64,000 nucleotides of DNA. Origin: Candidatus Zixiibacteriota bacterium. Lineage in GTDB: Bacteria > Zixibacteria > MSB-5A5 > JAABVY01. Of this stretch, positions 42,505 through 51,176 are shown piece after piece; positions within the stretch are counted from its first letter, which is position 1; every line of letters begins with the position of its first letter. The notes beneath the pieces are model-generated. The model had not been told where the DNA came from and ran no database searches. It saw nothing but the letters and a program-made list of their open reading frames with translations. The position numbers and the translations under genes were made by a program. The DNA lies in NCBI GenBank assembly GCA_011056555.1, contig DSEQ01000040.1, forward strand, positions 1 through 64,000, given 5' to 3'.

Positions 42505-44430
42505 TCATTGTGGTTGGCTGCTGAAATGTTTTACGACCTGCCGAATCTCAGCCATTTTCTCGACCGCCTTCAGGCGCTCCTGTTCATATCCCCTGCGTTT
42601 GGCAACTATCCTGTAATCGAACTCGATACCGCAGGCATCATTATCTATTGCCTTCACGATGAATGAACCACTATTTTTCTCGGCTACATATAGATTGCAT
42701 GATCCCAGCGGAGTGAGGAACACATGATAACCTGCATCAAGACTGGTCATCTGTGAAAATATATCATCGATTGCAATAACAGCCTCGCCATTTAAAAGCT
42801 GTCCCTGTCCGAAATCCTCGCACCAGTTGCCTGTAGCCTGGGTCGCATAGCTCTGTCTGTATCCATAATCTCTGGTCTCATTTATTGTCGAAATCGGTCC
42901 GGTAGCGGCCATTCCACCCTCGCCGTATATGGCATAACCTTGGGAGCTGTTGGTAGTACCATACACACCGATCATGGCTCCACCTCCGCTAAGAGAAAAG
43001 GCCGCCCCACTAACACCAAATCCGGCAATGTTGTCAGAAACAAACTGACCCCCAACCCCTGTACCGCCGTAGAGAGGAGGTGTGCCGATTACACTATTGT
43101 GCCCATAAATAGCCACGCTTCCCGGGTACGCAGCCTGCCGTACCATTAAAGAAACATTCGAATCAAGATCAGAAGCTATCCCCACACCCCCGTTTGCGCC
43201 AATAGTCATCAATGTATCTCCCAGATGATTCAGGAACTGAAAGTCATGCTCTGAATCTCGAAATGTTCTGAACCTCATGCCTTCCCCATAAATAGAATGA
43301 ATTCCATGATTGGGATCACCCATAAACAGAAAAGCCGTGTCCCCGGCACCATTCCAGCCGTCTTCACCCCTGATGAGAACATCGCCGCTGTCCACGGTCA
43401 ATCTTCGAATGGGATTACTCGTACCTATACCGAGATTGCCACTGACATACATCTTGCCCTCAAAATATCCGGCATAGCCGGTACTGCTGACCCCATGAAT
43501 ACCATAACCCGGAGAACATTCGCCGTAAACCCCGCCGCCGATATCGCTCGTACCGATTCCTCTAACACCATAATGGTTATCGTAAGAACCCAATGCTTTT
43601 CCAATTACACCATCGCTCTGGGTATTCCCCTCTCCGTAAATCGCAGCGCCCCCGCAATCAATGTCGTGGGAGCAGTATAATCCATACGTGGGACCATATG
43701 TGACAGTCCCCCCAGAAGAGCCAGAGCAAACTGATTCTATATATACAGCAGCCTCATAGGTACTGCAAACATCGTTCGCATACACATTCAGGATTGCAGC
43801 GGGGTTACCGCTGCCGATTACAATGCTGTCACTCTCGTCAGAAAGCCTGAGAACCGTACCTTCATCCATCCAGCCTCCGCTGCCCTCGTCATTGGCTACC
43901 TGCCAGTTAGCTCCATTCCATTTGATGACCTGACCATCTGAAGCCCCGCTCTGGTTAATCTCCTCCAGTCCAAGCGAACCATCAATTATATAATCGCCTG
44001 TCAGCGTATTTGGCTCAATATTCAAAGCAAGATGAGAAACATCCGAAAGTTCCGAATGAATCGAAAATCCGCTCGAGGTGAGAGGTGTTCGCGGCTCAAG
44101 TTCAGGATCGCTGCCGACCTTAAGACCCAAAAGCAGCTCAGGACCGTTTATAAAGAACAGGTCCTCAAAAGGCACAACCGTCCCCAGATTCACCTGAAAA
44201 AATCCGCCCCCCGACACCTCCACCGATAATGTCTCCTGCCAGAGATAATCAACCGTAACAGGATCATTGTAAATCGAGAATGTGATGTCATAAACACCAT
44301 CCGGTACCGGCTCTCCTGCGTTGTTCAATAATCTCCCCTGATAATTCATAATATGCGGTACCTGACCGAAAACATGTGGTGCTAATAACAAAGCAAACAA
44401 AATAATTAGAATAAACTGGCACTTTTTCAT
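42505..44430 (-). CDS. Secreted repeat protein with C-terminal conserved domain
   Basis: 641 residues. The signal peptide is followed by a beta-domain typical of secreted proteins (YQGRLLNNAGEPVPDGVYDI, ITFSIYNDP). The central part (about 215-505) has many short repeats of the type YGIHGVSSTGYAGYFEGK, VYGE and GIGTSNP, as in tail-fibre-like trimeric stalks. The last 110 residues form a domain (VFLTPLGSCNLYVAEKNSGS, then FDYRIVAKRRGYEQERL) that recurs at the ends of many exported proteins of diverse bacteria. ATG 44430 with AGGAGGG upstream is chosen over a GTG two codons earlier. Likely a surface adhesin or fibre; no chaperone is adjacent. Confidence 0.72.
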   Translation of the reverse strand: MKKCQFILIILFALLLAPHVFGQVPHIMNYQGRLLNNAGEPVPDGVYDITFSIYNDPVTVDYLWQETLSVEVSGGGFFQVNLGTVVPFEDLFFINGPELLLGLKVGSDPELEPRTPLTSSGFSIHSELSDVSHLALNIEPNTLTGDYIIDGSLGLEEINQSGASDGQVIKWNGANWQVANDEGSGGWMDEGTVLRLSDESDSIVIGSGNPAAILNVYANDVCSTYEAAVYIESVCSGSSGGTVTYGPTYGLYCSHDIDCGGAAIYGEGNTQSDGVIGKALGSYDNHYGVRGIGTSDIGGGVYGECSPGYGIHGVSSTGYAGYFEGKMYVSGNLGIGTSNPIRRLTVDSGDVLIRGEDGWNGAGDTAFLFMGDPNHGIHSIYGEGMRFRTFRDSEHDFQFLNHLGDTLMTIGANGGVGIASDLDSNVSLMVRQAAYPGSVAIYGHNSVIGTPPLYGGTGVGGQFVSDNIAGFGVSGAAFSLSGGGAMIGVYGTTNSSQGYAIYGEGGMAATGPISTINETRDYGYRQSYATQATGNWCEDFGQGQLLNGEAVIAIDDIFSQMTSLDAGYHVFLTPLGSCNLYVAEKNSGSFIVKAIDNDACGIEFDYRIVAKRRGYEQERLKAVEKMAEIRQVVKHFSSQPQ

Positions 44431-44666
44431 GACCACCCTCCTGAAAGCAGTTTGTAGATTTCTTACAAAAAGTACGAGGCCGATAGCCCGCCGTCATATA
44501 TTCCCCCGAAGTTGTAATACAAGGTATGCAGAAAAAATATAACAATTTGCTGAATCTTGTCAATTCAATAAGAACAGGGGCACAGAAAGTATGCCTTTCT
44601 CAGGATAGGATAAGACAGTAGTGCAATGTTTTTGAAGAATTAAATCGGTTGAAAATTTTATGCAAG

Positions 44667-45062
44667 TCAATCCCAGCTTTCTTTTGTTATCAATTCGATA
44701 AGGTTTTGACCCGGATCATGGAAGTAAAATGAAGTGCCCCCTCCAAACGATGCCTCTTTCAGAATTTCTACATTATGTTTCTTCAGATGATCTTTCCAGG
44801 CTTTTACATCCTCGGAATTTATTTCGAATGCGATATGTCCGATTCCTTTGATGCCGTGAGGCGGAAGATAGTGCTCCTCCATTGTTGCTTCAGGATTGAA
44901 AATGATAAGGATCGTATTCCCGATTTTGTAGAACAGATGTCTTGACAGTTTTTCTATAAACGGCTCGAGTCCCAGGACATCATGGTAGAACTTCTTCGCC
45001 GCTTTCAGATCTTTAATATAAATCCCGGTTTCTTTGATATGCGAAAGTTTTGGTACAGCCAC
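44667..45062 (-). CDS. VOC family (glyoxalase/bleomycin-resistance-like) protein
   Basis: 131 residues with two beta-alpha-beta-beta-beta units. Ligand candidates are His6 in LSHIKETGIYIKDL, the His in GIGHIAFEI and Glu in QNLIELITK at the end. DLKAAKKFYHDVLGLEPF is the standard first unit. Members are metal-dependent isomerases, dioxygenases or binding proteins; the substrate is open. Start is GTG with AAAAGGAGG upstream. It lies between the ferredoxin island and the repeat protein. Confidence 0.85.
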   Translation of the reverse strand: MAVPKLSHIKETGIYIKDLKAAKKFYHDVLGLEPFIEKLSRHLFYKIGNTILIIFNPEATMEEHYLPPHGIKGIGHIAFEINSEDVKAWKDHLKKHNVEILKEASFGGGTSFYFHDPGQNLIELITKESWD

Positions 45063-45184
45063 AATTATCTGACCTCCTTTTTTGTTCAGTTAGAATACAT
45101 AACATGAGTTTTTACTCAGAGTTCAGATTATGGTATTATGAAGACGCGAGTTTTGAAGAACTGGAACAGTTTTGAGAAGCGATA

Positions 45185-45937
45185 TTATCCCGCCCTGTGG
45201 ATTTTCTCCCGCTTTTCTATTTCTATTCCGCCCTCGATGCCTATCGTGTGCACTTCAACCGGAATACCGGAATCAACTTCATCACGGGCCATTACAGCCG
45301 CCTGCGCAATACCGTTACAGCAGGGCACCTCCATTTTGAGTATAGTAATTCGCCGCGGCTTGGCGGTTCTGAAGATGTCTTTCAGTTTATCAAAATAATG
45401 CTGCAGGTCATCAAGCTTGGGGCATCCAACCAGAACAGCTCGATCTCTTAAGTAGCGGTTATGGAAATCAGGCACCGCGAAGGGCACACAGTCTGCGCAT
45501 ACAAGTAAATCGGAATTCTTCAAATAAGGCGCCATTGGCGGCACGAGCATTAATTGAACCGGCCATTGACCAAGCTGCGATCGGGCCGCGATACCATGTC
45601 CGCTCTCAGAATCCGCGGATGGCTTGAACGAGCGCATAGCTGAACCGGGGCAACCCTGATGAATGTGTTGGGGAACCGGCGTTTCAGCATCTTTCTTTTT
45701 GCTCAAATGCTTCTCGACTGCCTCTTCACTGTATTCCTCAACATCCCGCTTCTCAATCGTCAATGCGTCCTGCGGGCAGGAACCCAAACATGCCCCGAAG
45801 CCGTCACAGAGGATTTCACCGACAAGAACAGCCTTACTGTCAATGATCTCCAAAGCCCCTTCATCGCATGCGTCGACACATTTGGCGCAACCGTCACATT
45901 TCTCTTCGTCGATGTGGATTATATTTCTATATGGCAT
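45185..45937 (-). CDS. Dicluster 4Fe-4S ferredoxin-like protein (FrdX-like)
   Basis: 250 residues. Two 4Fe-4S sites are at the N terminus: CDGCAKCVDACDEGA and CDGFGACLGSCPQDA (residues about 14-58). The remainder (about 115-250) is a distinct domain with LLVCADCVPFAVPDFHNRYL, VLVGCPKLDDLQHYFDKL and EVPCCNGIAQAA, each with conserved cysteines. This layout matches the ferredoxin-like protein that accompanies hybrid-cluster protein genes in anaerobes and is regulated by Crp/Fnr-type factors (HcpR). GAAAGGAG precedes the ATG, and a perfect FNR-type box lies 64 bases upstream. Likely role: electron carrier in anaerobic or nitrosative stress metabolism. Confidence 0.8.
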   Translation of the reverse strand: MPYRNIIHIDEEKCDGCAKCVDACDEGALEIIDSKAVLVGEILCDGFGACLGSCPQDALTIEKRDVEEYSEEAVEKHLSKKKDAETPVPQHIHQGCPGSAMRSFKPSADSESGHGIAARSQLGQWPVQLMLVPPMAPYLKNSDLLVCADCVPFAVPDFHNRYLRDRAVLVGCPKLDDLQHYFDKLKDIFRTAKPRRITILKMEVPCCNGIAQAAVMARDEVDSGIPVEVHTIGIEGGIEIEKREKIHRAG

Positions 45938-46000
45938 AATATTCTCCTTTCAAAATTGAATCTATCGAGGAGAATATCGAAATCGGGAGGAATAAAGTCT

Positions 46001-46014
46001 TTGATCTATATCAA
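46001..46014. promoter_or_regulatory. FNR/DNR-type operator in front of the ferredoxin gene
   Basis: TTGATCTATATCAA is a perfect TTGATnnnnATCAA palindrome. On the minus strand a GATATT (45978-45973) lies at the -10 distance; if used, transcription would start near 45966 and the box centre would sit at -41.5, the class II activation position. The adjacent Crp/Fnr gene product is the obvious ligand. Confidence 0.75.
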
Positions 46015-46018
46015 TAAA

Positions 46019-46696
46019 TCAGATTTTTTCGCCTTCAGCAATATCTATCAATCGGTTTCTGTCTAGGATTAAAATCCTTTTGCCGTTAACCTTAATTATT
46101 TTTTGATCGCTGAGCTTCCTGAGTCCGCGGGAAAACGTCTCGCTTTGAGTTCCGAGCTTTTTAGCCAGTTCCGCCTTGGTCATATCGAGCGTTACCGTAT
46201 CGTCATTCTCTTTCAACGGGAGTTTGAGAAGGTACCCTGCAATCCGTGCGGGTACTTCCTTTAAGGAAAGATTTTCAACTGTCTCGGTGAACTCCCGCAG
46301 AAAACCGGCCATGGAAGCAATGATTTTAAGCGAAATCTGTGGGGACTGCTCGATCAATTTTATAAAATCATTCTGGGGAAAGAATGCTACGACCGAATCC
46401 TGCAGCGCCGAACAGTTGGCCGGATAACGCTGGCCCTCAAAAATGGCAACTTCGGCGAATATTTGACCCGGATTTATCTGGTGCAGAATCTGTTCTTTGC
46501 CCTCGGGTGATGCTTTATAAACCCGCACCTTTCCCTCCAGCAAGAGATAAAAGCCGGTGGCCTCATCCCCCTCAAAAAACAGCATCTCCCCTTTGTGCAA
46601 TTTTCTAAGGTTTGAGATTGCCGACAACCTTTTCAGTTCGGGTTCTGTCAGGCCCTTACATAAAGGACTCTTCCGCAAAAAATCCAGCTTTTCCAC
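46019..46696 (-). CDS. Crp/Fnr family transcriptional regulator
   Basis: 225 residues. The cyclic-nucleotide-binding-type sensor domain (about 10-125; LHKGEMLFFEGDEATGFYLL, GQIFAEVAIFEGQRYPA) is followed by a winged helix (about 145-220) whose recognition helix reads TQSETFSRGLRKL. The E-x-x-SR motif is that of Fnr-like factors reading TTGAT half sites. There is no N-terminal four-cysteine Fe-S set, so it is not an oxygen-labile FNR proper but closer to DNR/HcpR types, which sense NO or redox through haem. The start is GTG. It lies between the ferredoxin and cytochrome genes. Confidence 0.88.
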   Translation of the reverse strand: MEKLDFLRKSPLCKGLTEPELKRLSAISNLRKLHKGEMLFFEGDEATGFYLLLEGKVRVYKASPEGKEQILHQINPGQIFAEVAIFEGQRYPANCSALQDSVVAFFPQNDFIKLIEQSPQISLKIIASMAGFLREFTETVENLSLKEVPARIAGYLLKLPLKENDDTVTLDMTKAELAKKLGTQSETFSRGLRKLSDQKIIKVNGKRILILDRNRLIDIAEGEKI

Positions 46697-46892
46697 AAGA
46701 GCATTAATATATCTGAAATTCCGTATTTACAAGACAAAAGTTACTGTTTATGAGGTGACATATATGCAGGACAATAAAAGCGAAGATTACCATGCGTATT
46801 TTCTCAAAATCCACTTGTATATATACTCTTATGAATGTATCATATTAACAAGTTTGTGAAAAAGGGAACATATTTTAGCGGAGAGGTAGACT

Positions 46893-48308
46893 ATGCAATT
46901 CTGGATAGGGAAATCATTATCAGAATTGAAGGCCGCATCGTTGACATCCAGGCTTATTGCTCTGGCAACACTTGCGGCTTTTGTTTTTTTCAGCCTGGCA
47001 TTAGCCGAAGAGTTTCCGACCGGCTCGGAAGCAGAGGGAACCAGATCATATGACGATTTCGACACTCCTGCTTACTGCGGAAGCTCCTGTCATACCGATT
47101 TCTATCAGCAGTGGAAACAGGCCATGATGTCGCAGGCCTATACACATCACTGGGATGAAATCGAATACTTCGAGCTGGCCGTGCCCCACGCAAAACGTGA
47201 TGAGAAGGTGGCCGAGGTTGAGGCGGGATGTAATGGCTGCCATACGCCATTGGCATTCCTCGCCGGTGATGTTCCGCCGCCGCGTCCCGAGGAGGGCTCA
47301 CGTGCTAATGAGTCGGTTTCCTGCGATTTCTGTCATACCGTAACAGGATTTGTGGGAGACACTCCCTATAATTTCAACTGGGTTTCGGAGCCCGGGGATG
47401 TTAAGTACGGTCCGCGAACTAAGGAGGAAGCGACAGAGTCGCCCAACCATGAGATGGCCAAGTCGGACTTTATCAATACGGCCGAGTTTTGCGGCACCTG
47501 CCATAACGAGAAGAGTCCCTATGATATCTGGGTCAAGTCCACTCACCTGGAATTGATAGAGGGACCGTATTACGAAGAAGGCTATGTCTGCCAGACCTGC
47601 CATATGACCCAGGGTAAGCTTCGGTCTGCCTCGATGGGAAATACATATGATGATAGCTGGATGCATCTATTCCATGGCGCCCATGACCCGGGTAAAATAG
47701 CGGGCACTGTCGAGCTTAGAATTAATCCCGATTTGAATGAGGTGGTACCGGGCGAGCCGGTCAAGTTCACTTTGATACTCTTCAACCAGAAGACCGGTCA
47801 CAAATTCCCCTCCGGGTCTGTGGAAGACCGGATCGTCTGGGTACATGTCGAAGCCAGAGATGCTGACGGCAGCATCTATCATCTGCCGGTGGACAAAAAG
47901 GGCTTTGAGGGCGAGGAGTACACAATTGCCTCGGATGTCCTGGCTTACCAGGATATGGGCATAGCGCTTGACGATCCTGATTTTGAGGGGGTCAGGCGTG
48001 AAGATGTGCCGATCGGCGACAGGATATTTCGCATGCCTTATTTCGATCCGCAGGGCCGCATGACAATCCAGCAGTGGAACACTGCTTCATTGGGTGTGGA
48101 TTACCGCATGGGCCCGCGCGAAACAAAGGTTGAGACATATACATTCGAGGTACCGTTTGAAGCTGCCCCGGGTGAGATGACAGTCACCGCCACCATGAAT
48201 TACCGCAAACTGGTGAAACCCGTGGCAGACTTTCTGGAGGTGCCCGAAGAGGAATCCGAAATCATACTTGTAAACGAGCATTCAACTACAGTAGAGGTGT
48301 TACCATAA
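46893..48308 (+). CDS. Multihaem cytochrome c (c554-like) with atypical first haem site
   Basis: 471 residues. A signal sequence (about 18-39) precedes a haem-binding domain with four CXXCH motifs: C113-C116-H117, C144-C147-H148, C200-C203-H204 and C233-C236-H237. A fifth site, C62-GSS-C66-H67, has three residues between the cysteines (CX3CH). The N-terminal pattern SSCHTDFYQQWKQAMMSQA is typical of the cytochrome c554 family. Residues about 260-471 form a beta-rich domain, not assigned. The gene is followed after ten bases by a haem-tagged porin, so both are probably one electron-transfer unit in the envelope. A purine-rich GGAGAGG lies upstream of the ATG. Confidence 0.88.
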   Translation: MQFWIGKSLSELKAASLTSRLIALATLAAFVFFSLALAEEFPTGSEAEGTRSYDDFDTPAYCGSSCHTDFYQQWKQAMMSQAYTHHWDEIEYFELAVPHAKRDEKVAEVEAGCNGCHTPLAFLAGDVPPPRPEEGSRANESVSCDFCHTVTGFVGDTPYNFNWVSEPGDVKYGPRTKEEATESPNHEMAKSDFINTAEFCGTCHNEKSPYDIWVKSTHLELIEGPYYEEGYVCQTCHMTQGKLRSASMGNTYDDSWMHLFHGAHDPGKIAGTVELRINPDLNEVVPGEPVKFTLILFNQKTGHKFPSGSVEDRIVWVHVEARDADGSIYHLPVDKKGFEGEEYTIASDVLAYQDMGIALDDPDFEGVRREDVPIGDRIFRMPYFDPQGRMTIQQWNTASLGVDYRMGPRETKVETYTFEVPFEAAPGEMTVTATMNYRKLVKPVADFLEVPEEESEIILVNEHSTTVEVLP

Positions 48309-48318
48309 AGGAGGCTTG

Positions 48319-49503
48319 ATGCGTAAGAAACTCTCACTGGGGATGGTTGCTGTCTGGCTTGTATCCAGTATGGCGATCTTTTTCCTGCAGGAGACCGAAA
48401 CATCAAAGGCGATTCCGGCCTTTGCAAGAAAATACAGGATGTCCTGCACAACCTGCCACGCACCATATCCAAAGCTGAAAGCGTATGGCGATGACTTTGC
48501 GGGCAACGGCTTTGTGCTGGAGGATGAAGAGGCGCCGCGTTACTTTGTCGAAACGGGCGATGAGAAGCTTGATCTGATCCGGGAGTTTCCTATCGCAGTG
48601 CGGATGGAAGGCTTTTTAAAGTATCAGAGCGAGACCAATAAAGATGTGGATTTTTCAACTCCATATAATATCAAGCTGCTCTCTGGAGGCTCGCTCACCG
48701 ATCATTTCGCCTATTATTTCTACTTCTATTTTTATGAGCGCGGCGAGGTGGCCGGCGTTGAGGATGCCTATGTAATGTTCAATAACCTGTTTAACAGCGA
48801 ATTGGATATTTACTTTGGACAGTTTCAGATTTCAGACCCGCTCTTCAAACGCGAGCTTCGCCTGACCTATGAAGATTATCCGGTTTATACATTTATGGTG
48901 GGCGAATCCGATATTCGTCTGGCTTATGACCGCGGCTTTATGATTACCTACGGATTCGAAACCGGTACCGATCTTATTGCCGAAGTCGTGAATGGCAACG
49001 GTCTTGAGGAGGCCGACGAGGATCGTGTCTTCGATAATGATAAATACAAAGTGTTTGCAGGGCGAATCTCGCAGGATATCGGCGAGTATTTCCGCATTGG
49101 AGCTTTCGGCTTGTGGGGCAAAGAAGGCATGGGAGAGACTAACGAAGCTTATTATTTCGGTCCCGATGCATCCTTTGCCTACGGCCCGGTTGAACTTAAC
49201 TTGCAGTATCTGGAACGGCGGGACTCAAATCCATTCTTCGCCGTTGATGAGCCGGATGATAATATCGAAAGCCGGGGAGCGCTGATCGAGGGAATTTATC
49301 TTCCCGACGGAGAATTTTCCGAATGGTACGCTGTCGGTATGTTCAACTGGATTGAATCAGATTTCAGGGATTTGAACTACCGCACATTGAGCGGCCATGT
49401 CGGGCATGTCTTCCGCAGTAATATCAGGTTCTTTGTCGAATATACATATGATATAGAACATGAGGAGAATCGTGCGGTGGTCGGATTTGTAACGGCATTT
49501 TAG
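48319..49503 (+). CDS. Outer-membrane porin with N-terminal c-type haem motif
   Basis: 394 residues. After a signal sequence (about 1-30) comes AIPAFARKYRMSCTTCHAPYPKLKAYGDDF with one CXXCH, a motif seen in proteins that attach a single haem to a porin-type barrel. The rest consists of alternating amphipathic strands (YYFYFYFYERGEVAGVEDAY, and so on) ending in Phe, typical of an outer-membrane beta-barrel. The combination suggests an electron conduit or a haem-sensing channel across the outer membrane, fed by the multihaem cytochrome encoded just upstream. ATG 48319 follows AAAGGAGG at good spacing. Confidence 0.83.
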   Translation: MRKKLSLGMVAVWLVSSMAIFFLQETETSKAIPAFARKYRMSCTTCHAPYPKLKAYGDDFAGNGFVLEDEEAPRYFVETGDEKLDLIREFPIAVRMEGFLKYQSETNKDVDFSTPYNIKLLSGGSLTDHFAYYFYFYFYERGEVAGVEDAYVMFNNLFNSELDIYFGQFQISDPLFKRELRLTYEDYPVYTFMVGESDIRLAYDRGFMITYGFETGTDLIAEVVNGNGLEEADEDRVFDNDKYKVFAGRISQDIGEYFRIGAFGLWGKEGMGETNEAYYFGPDASFAYGPVELNLQYLERRDSNPFFAVDEPDDNIESRGALIEGIYLPDGEFSEWYAVGMFNWIESDFRDLNYRTLSGHVGHVFRSNIRFFVEYTYDIEHEENRAVVGFVTAF

Positions 49504-49529
49504 AAGATGATTGACCATGCTGATAAGAA

Positions 49530-49560
49530 AAGGGCAGAACTTCTTGATGGTTCTGCCCTT
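49530..49560. terminator. Bidirectional terminator
   Basis: A perfect 11-bp stem (AAGGGCAGAAC with GTTCTGCCCTT) with a 9-base loop, between convergent genes. On the minus strand it runs into TTTTCTTATC, so it serves best for the DUF6249 gene. Confidence 0.8.
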
Positions 49561-49585
49561 AATCTCGAAATGAATATCCTTTAAA

Positions 49586-49957
49586 CTACTCCTTGTCCTC
49601 AAGCCTGTTCTCCCTGGACATTCTCAAGGCTATGAAGTAATAGACTACCAGACCGATTCCGGCAAACAGCGCCATCATGCCGAAAGCCAGAACCTCTTCA
49701 TCCCCCCTTACATCATAGGTCTCCAGCTCGGCAAACTTATAACCCAGAAGGCCGATGCCTACTCCCAAAAGCACCAGACCCCATTTAAGCGAGGCCATGA
49801 AACCGTTCTGGTGCCTAGCCAGGAATTTTATATTTTCGTTCACCTGACCCTTTTCGATCAGGGCTTTTTTGGTCTTATAATCCAGTGAGATTTTGATCAC
49901 CATATAGATCACCCAGAAAGCTCCCAGTGGTATTAATACTTCTTCGAGTTGACCCAT
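49586..49957 (-). CDS. DUF6249-like membrane protein
   Basis: 123 residues with three hydrophobic segments (about 8-24, 55-75 and 88-110) and a charged tail (RMSRENRLEDKE). The N-terminal pattern VIYMVIKISLDYKTKKALIEKG, then NENIKFLAR, corresponds to the DUF6249 family. These proteins often sit beside ECF sigma factors in FCB bacteria, and the gene here is divergent from the sigma/anti-sigma pair 130 bases away. A link to that regulon is possible but unproven. Confidence 0.75.
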   Translation of the reverse strand: MGQLEEVLIPLGAFWVIYMVIKISLDYKTKKALIEKGQVNENIKFLARHQNGFMASLKWGLVLLGVGIGLLGYKFAELETYDVRGDEEVLAFGMMALFAGIGLVVYYFIALRMSRENRLEDKE

Positions 49958-50088
49958 CTAATACTCCTTTGCTATTTTATTTCTTCTAATCGATTTGACA
50001 GGACATTCCAGAATTTGTTGCAGAAAATTGTGTCTTTGTCATGCAACATTATATTGTTTTATCTGTCGGTTTTGATTAGGAATATGAT

Positions 50089-50661
50089 ATGCACGAAAAC
50101 AGAACCCTGGTGGAACGGATACTGGCAGGTGATCACTATGCCTTTGAACGACTTATACAGAAATATCAGAAGCTGGTGAGCCATATTGTGTTCAGGATGG
50201 TTCCCAACCAGGCGGATCGAGAGGATTTGTGTCAGGATGTTTTCTTCAGGGTGTACAAAAACTTGCGGAATTTCAGGTTTGATTCCAAGATGTCAACCTG
50301 GATCGGGCGCATCGCCTATAATGGATGTCTCAACTATCTGGAAAAGAAGAAAGTACCGCTTTACGAGGATCTCACAGATGACACAAAGAATTTTGAGCAA
50401 AATGTTTCCAATGATCCCGGGCCGGACCTTATCGCAGAAAACAGGGACCTTGGAGAAATCCTCAGGAAGGAGATCGATAAGTTGCCGCTGAAATACCGAA
50501 CGATCGTGACTTTATATCATCTGGATGAGATGACCTACACCGAGATCGCCGATGTTATGGGTTTGCCGGAGGGAACAGTCAAGAGCTACCTGTTTCGTGC
50601 AAGAAAAGAATTGAAGGATTCGATTGAATCCAGTTACGGGGAAGAGAAATTATGGAAATAA
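50089..50661 (+). CDS. ECF sigma factor (RpoE-like)
   Basis: 190 residues. Region 2 (about 22-95) includes DREDLCQDVFFRVYKNLRNF and MSTWIGRIAYNGCLNYLEKK; region 4 (about 125-185) has LPLKYRTIVTLYHLDEMTYT and the helix-turn-helix EIADVMGLPEGTVKSYLFRARKEL. The downstream anti-sigma gene overlaps by ten bases, so the pair is translationally coupled. It presumably directs an envelope or redox-stress regulon. Confidence 0.93.
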   Translation: MHENRTLVERILAGDHYAFERLIQKYQKLVSHIVFRMVPNQADREDLCQDVFFRVYKNLRNFRFDSKMSTWIGRIAYNGCLNYLEKKKVPLYEDLTDDTKNFEQNVSNDPGPDLIAENRDLGEILRKEIDKLPLKYRTIVTLYHLDEMTYTEIADVMGLPEGTVKSYLFRARKELKDSIESSYGEEKLWK

Positions 50662-51176
50662 AACATTTAGCAGATGAGCAAATTCAGGATTATCTCGATG
50701 GTAATCTCGCCGAAAATGTCCAAGTGATCCAGGAGCATATCCAAAGCTGCAATGCCTGCCGGGCTGAGCTGGCCAGGTATAAATCACTTTCGGCCGCTCT
50801 TTCTGAGGATGTCGGATTTGAGCTCTCGCACGATTTCGCTTCCGAGGTGGTGGCCTCGATTGAAGAGAAAGGAGCAGAGAGATTTTTCTTCCGCCTCTCT
50901 CATATTATTCTCTGGGTGACAGGCATCCTGGCCGGTGTCGCGCTCTTAGTCAGATTTACGGATGTTGAAGAGGCCTTCAGCGGATTTGCTGTTTTTGGAG
51001 AGACAGGCGAAAATTTCATAAAAGTCATAGCGACATCATTTAAAAATATGATTGAAAGCAGCGGACTCGACCTGAGGTTTGCCGGTATGGTTGCGGTTGT
51101 GCTGCTGGGAATCTATCTGATAGATCGCCTGATTACGAGGGCCAGGCGAAATATTACCTCGACCAGTATGATCTAA
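50652..51176 (+). CDS. Membrane anti-sigma factor with zinc-finger (ZAS) motif
   Basis: 174 residues. The N-terminal zinc-binding H29-x3-C33-x2-C36 (EHIQSCNACR) is the ZAS signature of ECF anti-sigma factors. Two membrane segments follow (about 84-104, LSHIILWVTGILAGVALLVRF; and about 143-160). The protein would hold the upstream sigma factor at the inner membrane until a signal arrives. It overlaps the sigma gene by ten bases, and its stop overlaps that of the convergent deformylase-like gene by four. Confidence 0.9.
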   Translation: MEIKHLADEQIQDYLDGNLAENVQVIQEHIQSCNACRAELARYKSLSAALSEDVGFELSHDFASEVVASIEEKGAERFFFRLSHIILWVTGILAGVALLVRFTDVEEAFSGFAVFGETGENFIKVIATSFKNMIESSGLDLRFAGMVAVVLLGIYLIDRLITRARRNITSTSMI

